From the NCBI GenBank assembly GCA_035048495.1, contig CM068545.1, forward strand, positions 23,594,741 to 23,658,740: a stretch of DNA of 64,000 nucleotides. Reading direction: 5' to 3'. The notes beneath the pieces were generated by a model. That model saw only the letters and a list, made by a program, of their open reading frames with translations. It did not search any database and was not told the origin of the DNA. Below are positions 63,316 through 64,000 of the stretch, piece after piece (position 1 is the stretch's first letter; each line of letters opens with the position of its first letter). A program made the translations under genes and the position numbers. The DNA comes from Euptelea pleiosperma (lineage: Eukaryota; Streptophyta; Magnoliopsida; Ranunculales; Eupteleaceae).

Positions 63316-64000
63316 ATATCTTCAGATAAGTACAAATAGACTTTACTTATATTGAGTTTCTGCAATTCGTTAATGGAACATTGCAAATACAAGAGTAATG
63401 TTCGAATGAACAATATAAGGATATGGGGTCATAGTCAGTCAGTCACACAGCCCCAACCATTGCTTCTCCTTAATCTTCTTCTCTTTTCTTACTATGTACT
63501 TCTTCTCTTCTTTCTTATTCTCTCCATGCTCTTTTCTTCTGTAATTTATCTATGTTTCTATTATACTTCAAAACAGTGCTACATAGCACCACAATCAGAC
63601 AGTGTTACTACAGTACTACAAAATTAGCTTGTGCAACTGTGTCAACACTATAAAGACATTACAACCTGTGTGGACACTTCAACGCAATTATAAAATGGAT
63701 TTACTTAAAAGAACATTGCCCAAACACACACCGAAAATCTGAACCCCCATAGTAGGTGCATACTTGTAATTTAGAATAACTATTACCACTAATTGTTTTG
63801 AATTTTCAATTTTTTGTTAATTTCTTGTTGTTTATACTTCTATTATTTTGCACCAGTGTATTTTTGTTTCATATAAGCATGTCTCAGTTTCTGAAGCCTC
63901 CGATGTTCCCATATCAAAAAACTATGCTCACCGACACTTTGGCCCCTTTGCCATGTGTCTGGATAACAGGATTAAGTCCAAACGACAAACAGATTGGCTC

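Larger units (their letters stand above)
57518..64000. other. Right-hand region: CUL4 intron or 5' flank, no exon found
   Basis: No cullin exon and no other gene was found. The region holds two LINE tails (58296, 59239), the foldback element (60828) and two hAT-like elements (61425, 62361), separated by AT-rich sequence. Because the CUL4 exon at 56438 begins mid-codon and lacks the N-terminal quarter of the protein, transcription should come from beyond 64000. This stretch is then probably one long intron (inference). Confidence 0.55.

Overview
The window is nuclear DNA from a land plant, most likely a woody, TE-rich flowering plant. The basis is GT-AG split genes with plant-type proteins (an RPS5-type CC-NB-LRR, a plant CUL4, a plant CacyBP/SIP), introns of up to about 8 kb, and many nested plant transposons. 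Nothing read here fixes the species. No bacterial, organellar or viral gene was seen.

Four host genes are supported. (1) A KATNAL2-type katanin p60-like AAA ATPase on the + strand (9267-24860), with 11 exons joining into an uninterrupted 397-residue reading frame. (2) A CacyBP/SIP (calcyclin/Siah-interacting) protein on the - strand (32026 down to 27070), with 5 exons and 227 residues, convergent with gene 1. (3) A CC-NB-LRR resistance-type gene on the - strand (38726 down to 36065). Its CC-NB-ARC part is intact, but the leucine-rich repeat part carries four frame breaks, so it is scored as a pseudogene. (4) The 3' three quarters of CUL4 on the - strand (56438 down to 41019), with 14 exons coding for 555 residues. 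Its first exons were not found and should lie beyond the right edge.

Almost everything else is transposon-derived, and much of it sits inside the introns. 1-9.1 kb: a hAT transposase pseudogene split by a 2.5 kb solo LTR that has a perfect 5-bp target duplication. KATNAL2 introns: a deleted hAT element, two other hAT-type or foldback elements, a Ty3/gypsy integrase relic, and a LINE that itself carries a Harbinger-type MITE; a 386-bp-period tandem duplication sits just upstream of exon 9. CacyBP intron 1: a 5'-truncated LINE with poly(A) and target duplication. 32.1-36 kb: a dense cluster of MITEs. CUL4 introns: an RTE-type LINE, a TRIM-like element, two further LINE pieces in opposite orientations, a short LINE tail inside a foldback element, and hAT elements with exact 8-bp target duplications. 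58-64 kb: LINE tails, a foldback element and two related hAT-like elements.

The four host genes show no shared pathway or operon-like arrangement. CUL4 and CacyBP/SIP both belong to ubiquitin-ligase biology, but nothing in the sequence suggests that their proximity is functional. The clearest structural theme is a set of hAT-type elements that begin CA(A/T)(G/A)G, end CCTTG or CTTTG, and generate 8-bp duplications. No previously undescribed molecular system was identified; the most notable observations are the nested insertions and the broken NLR.
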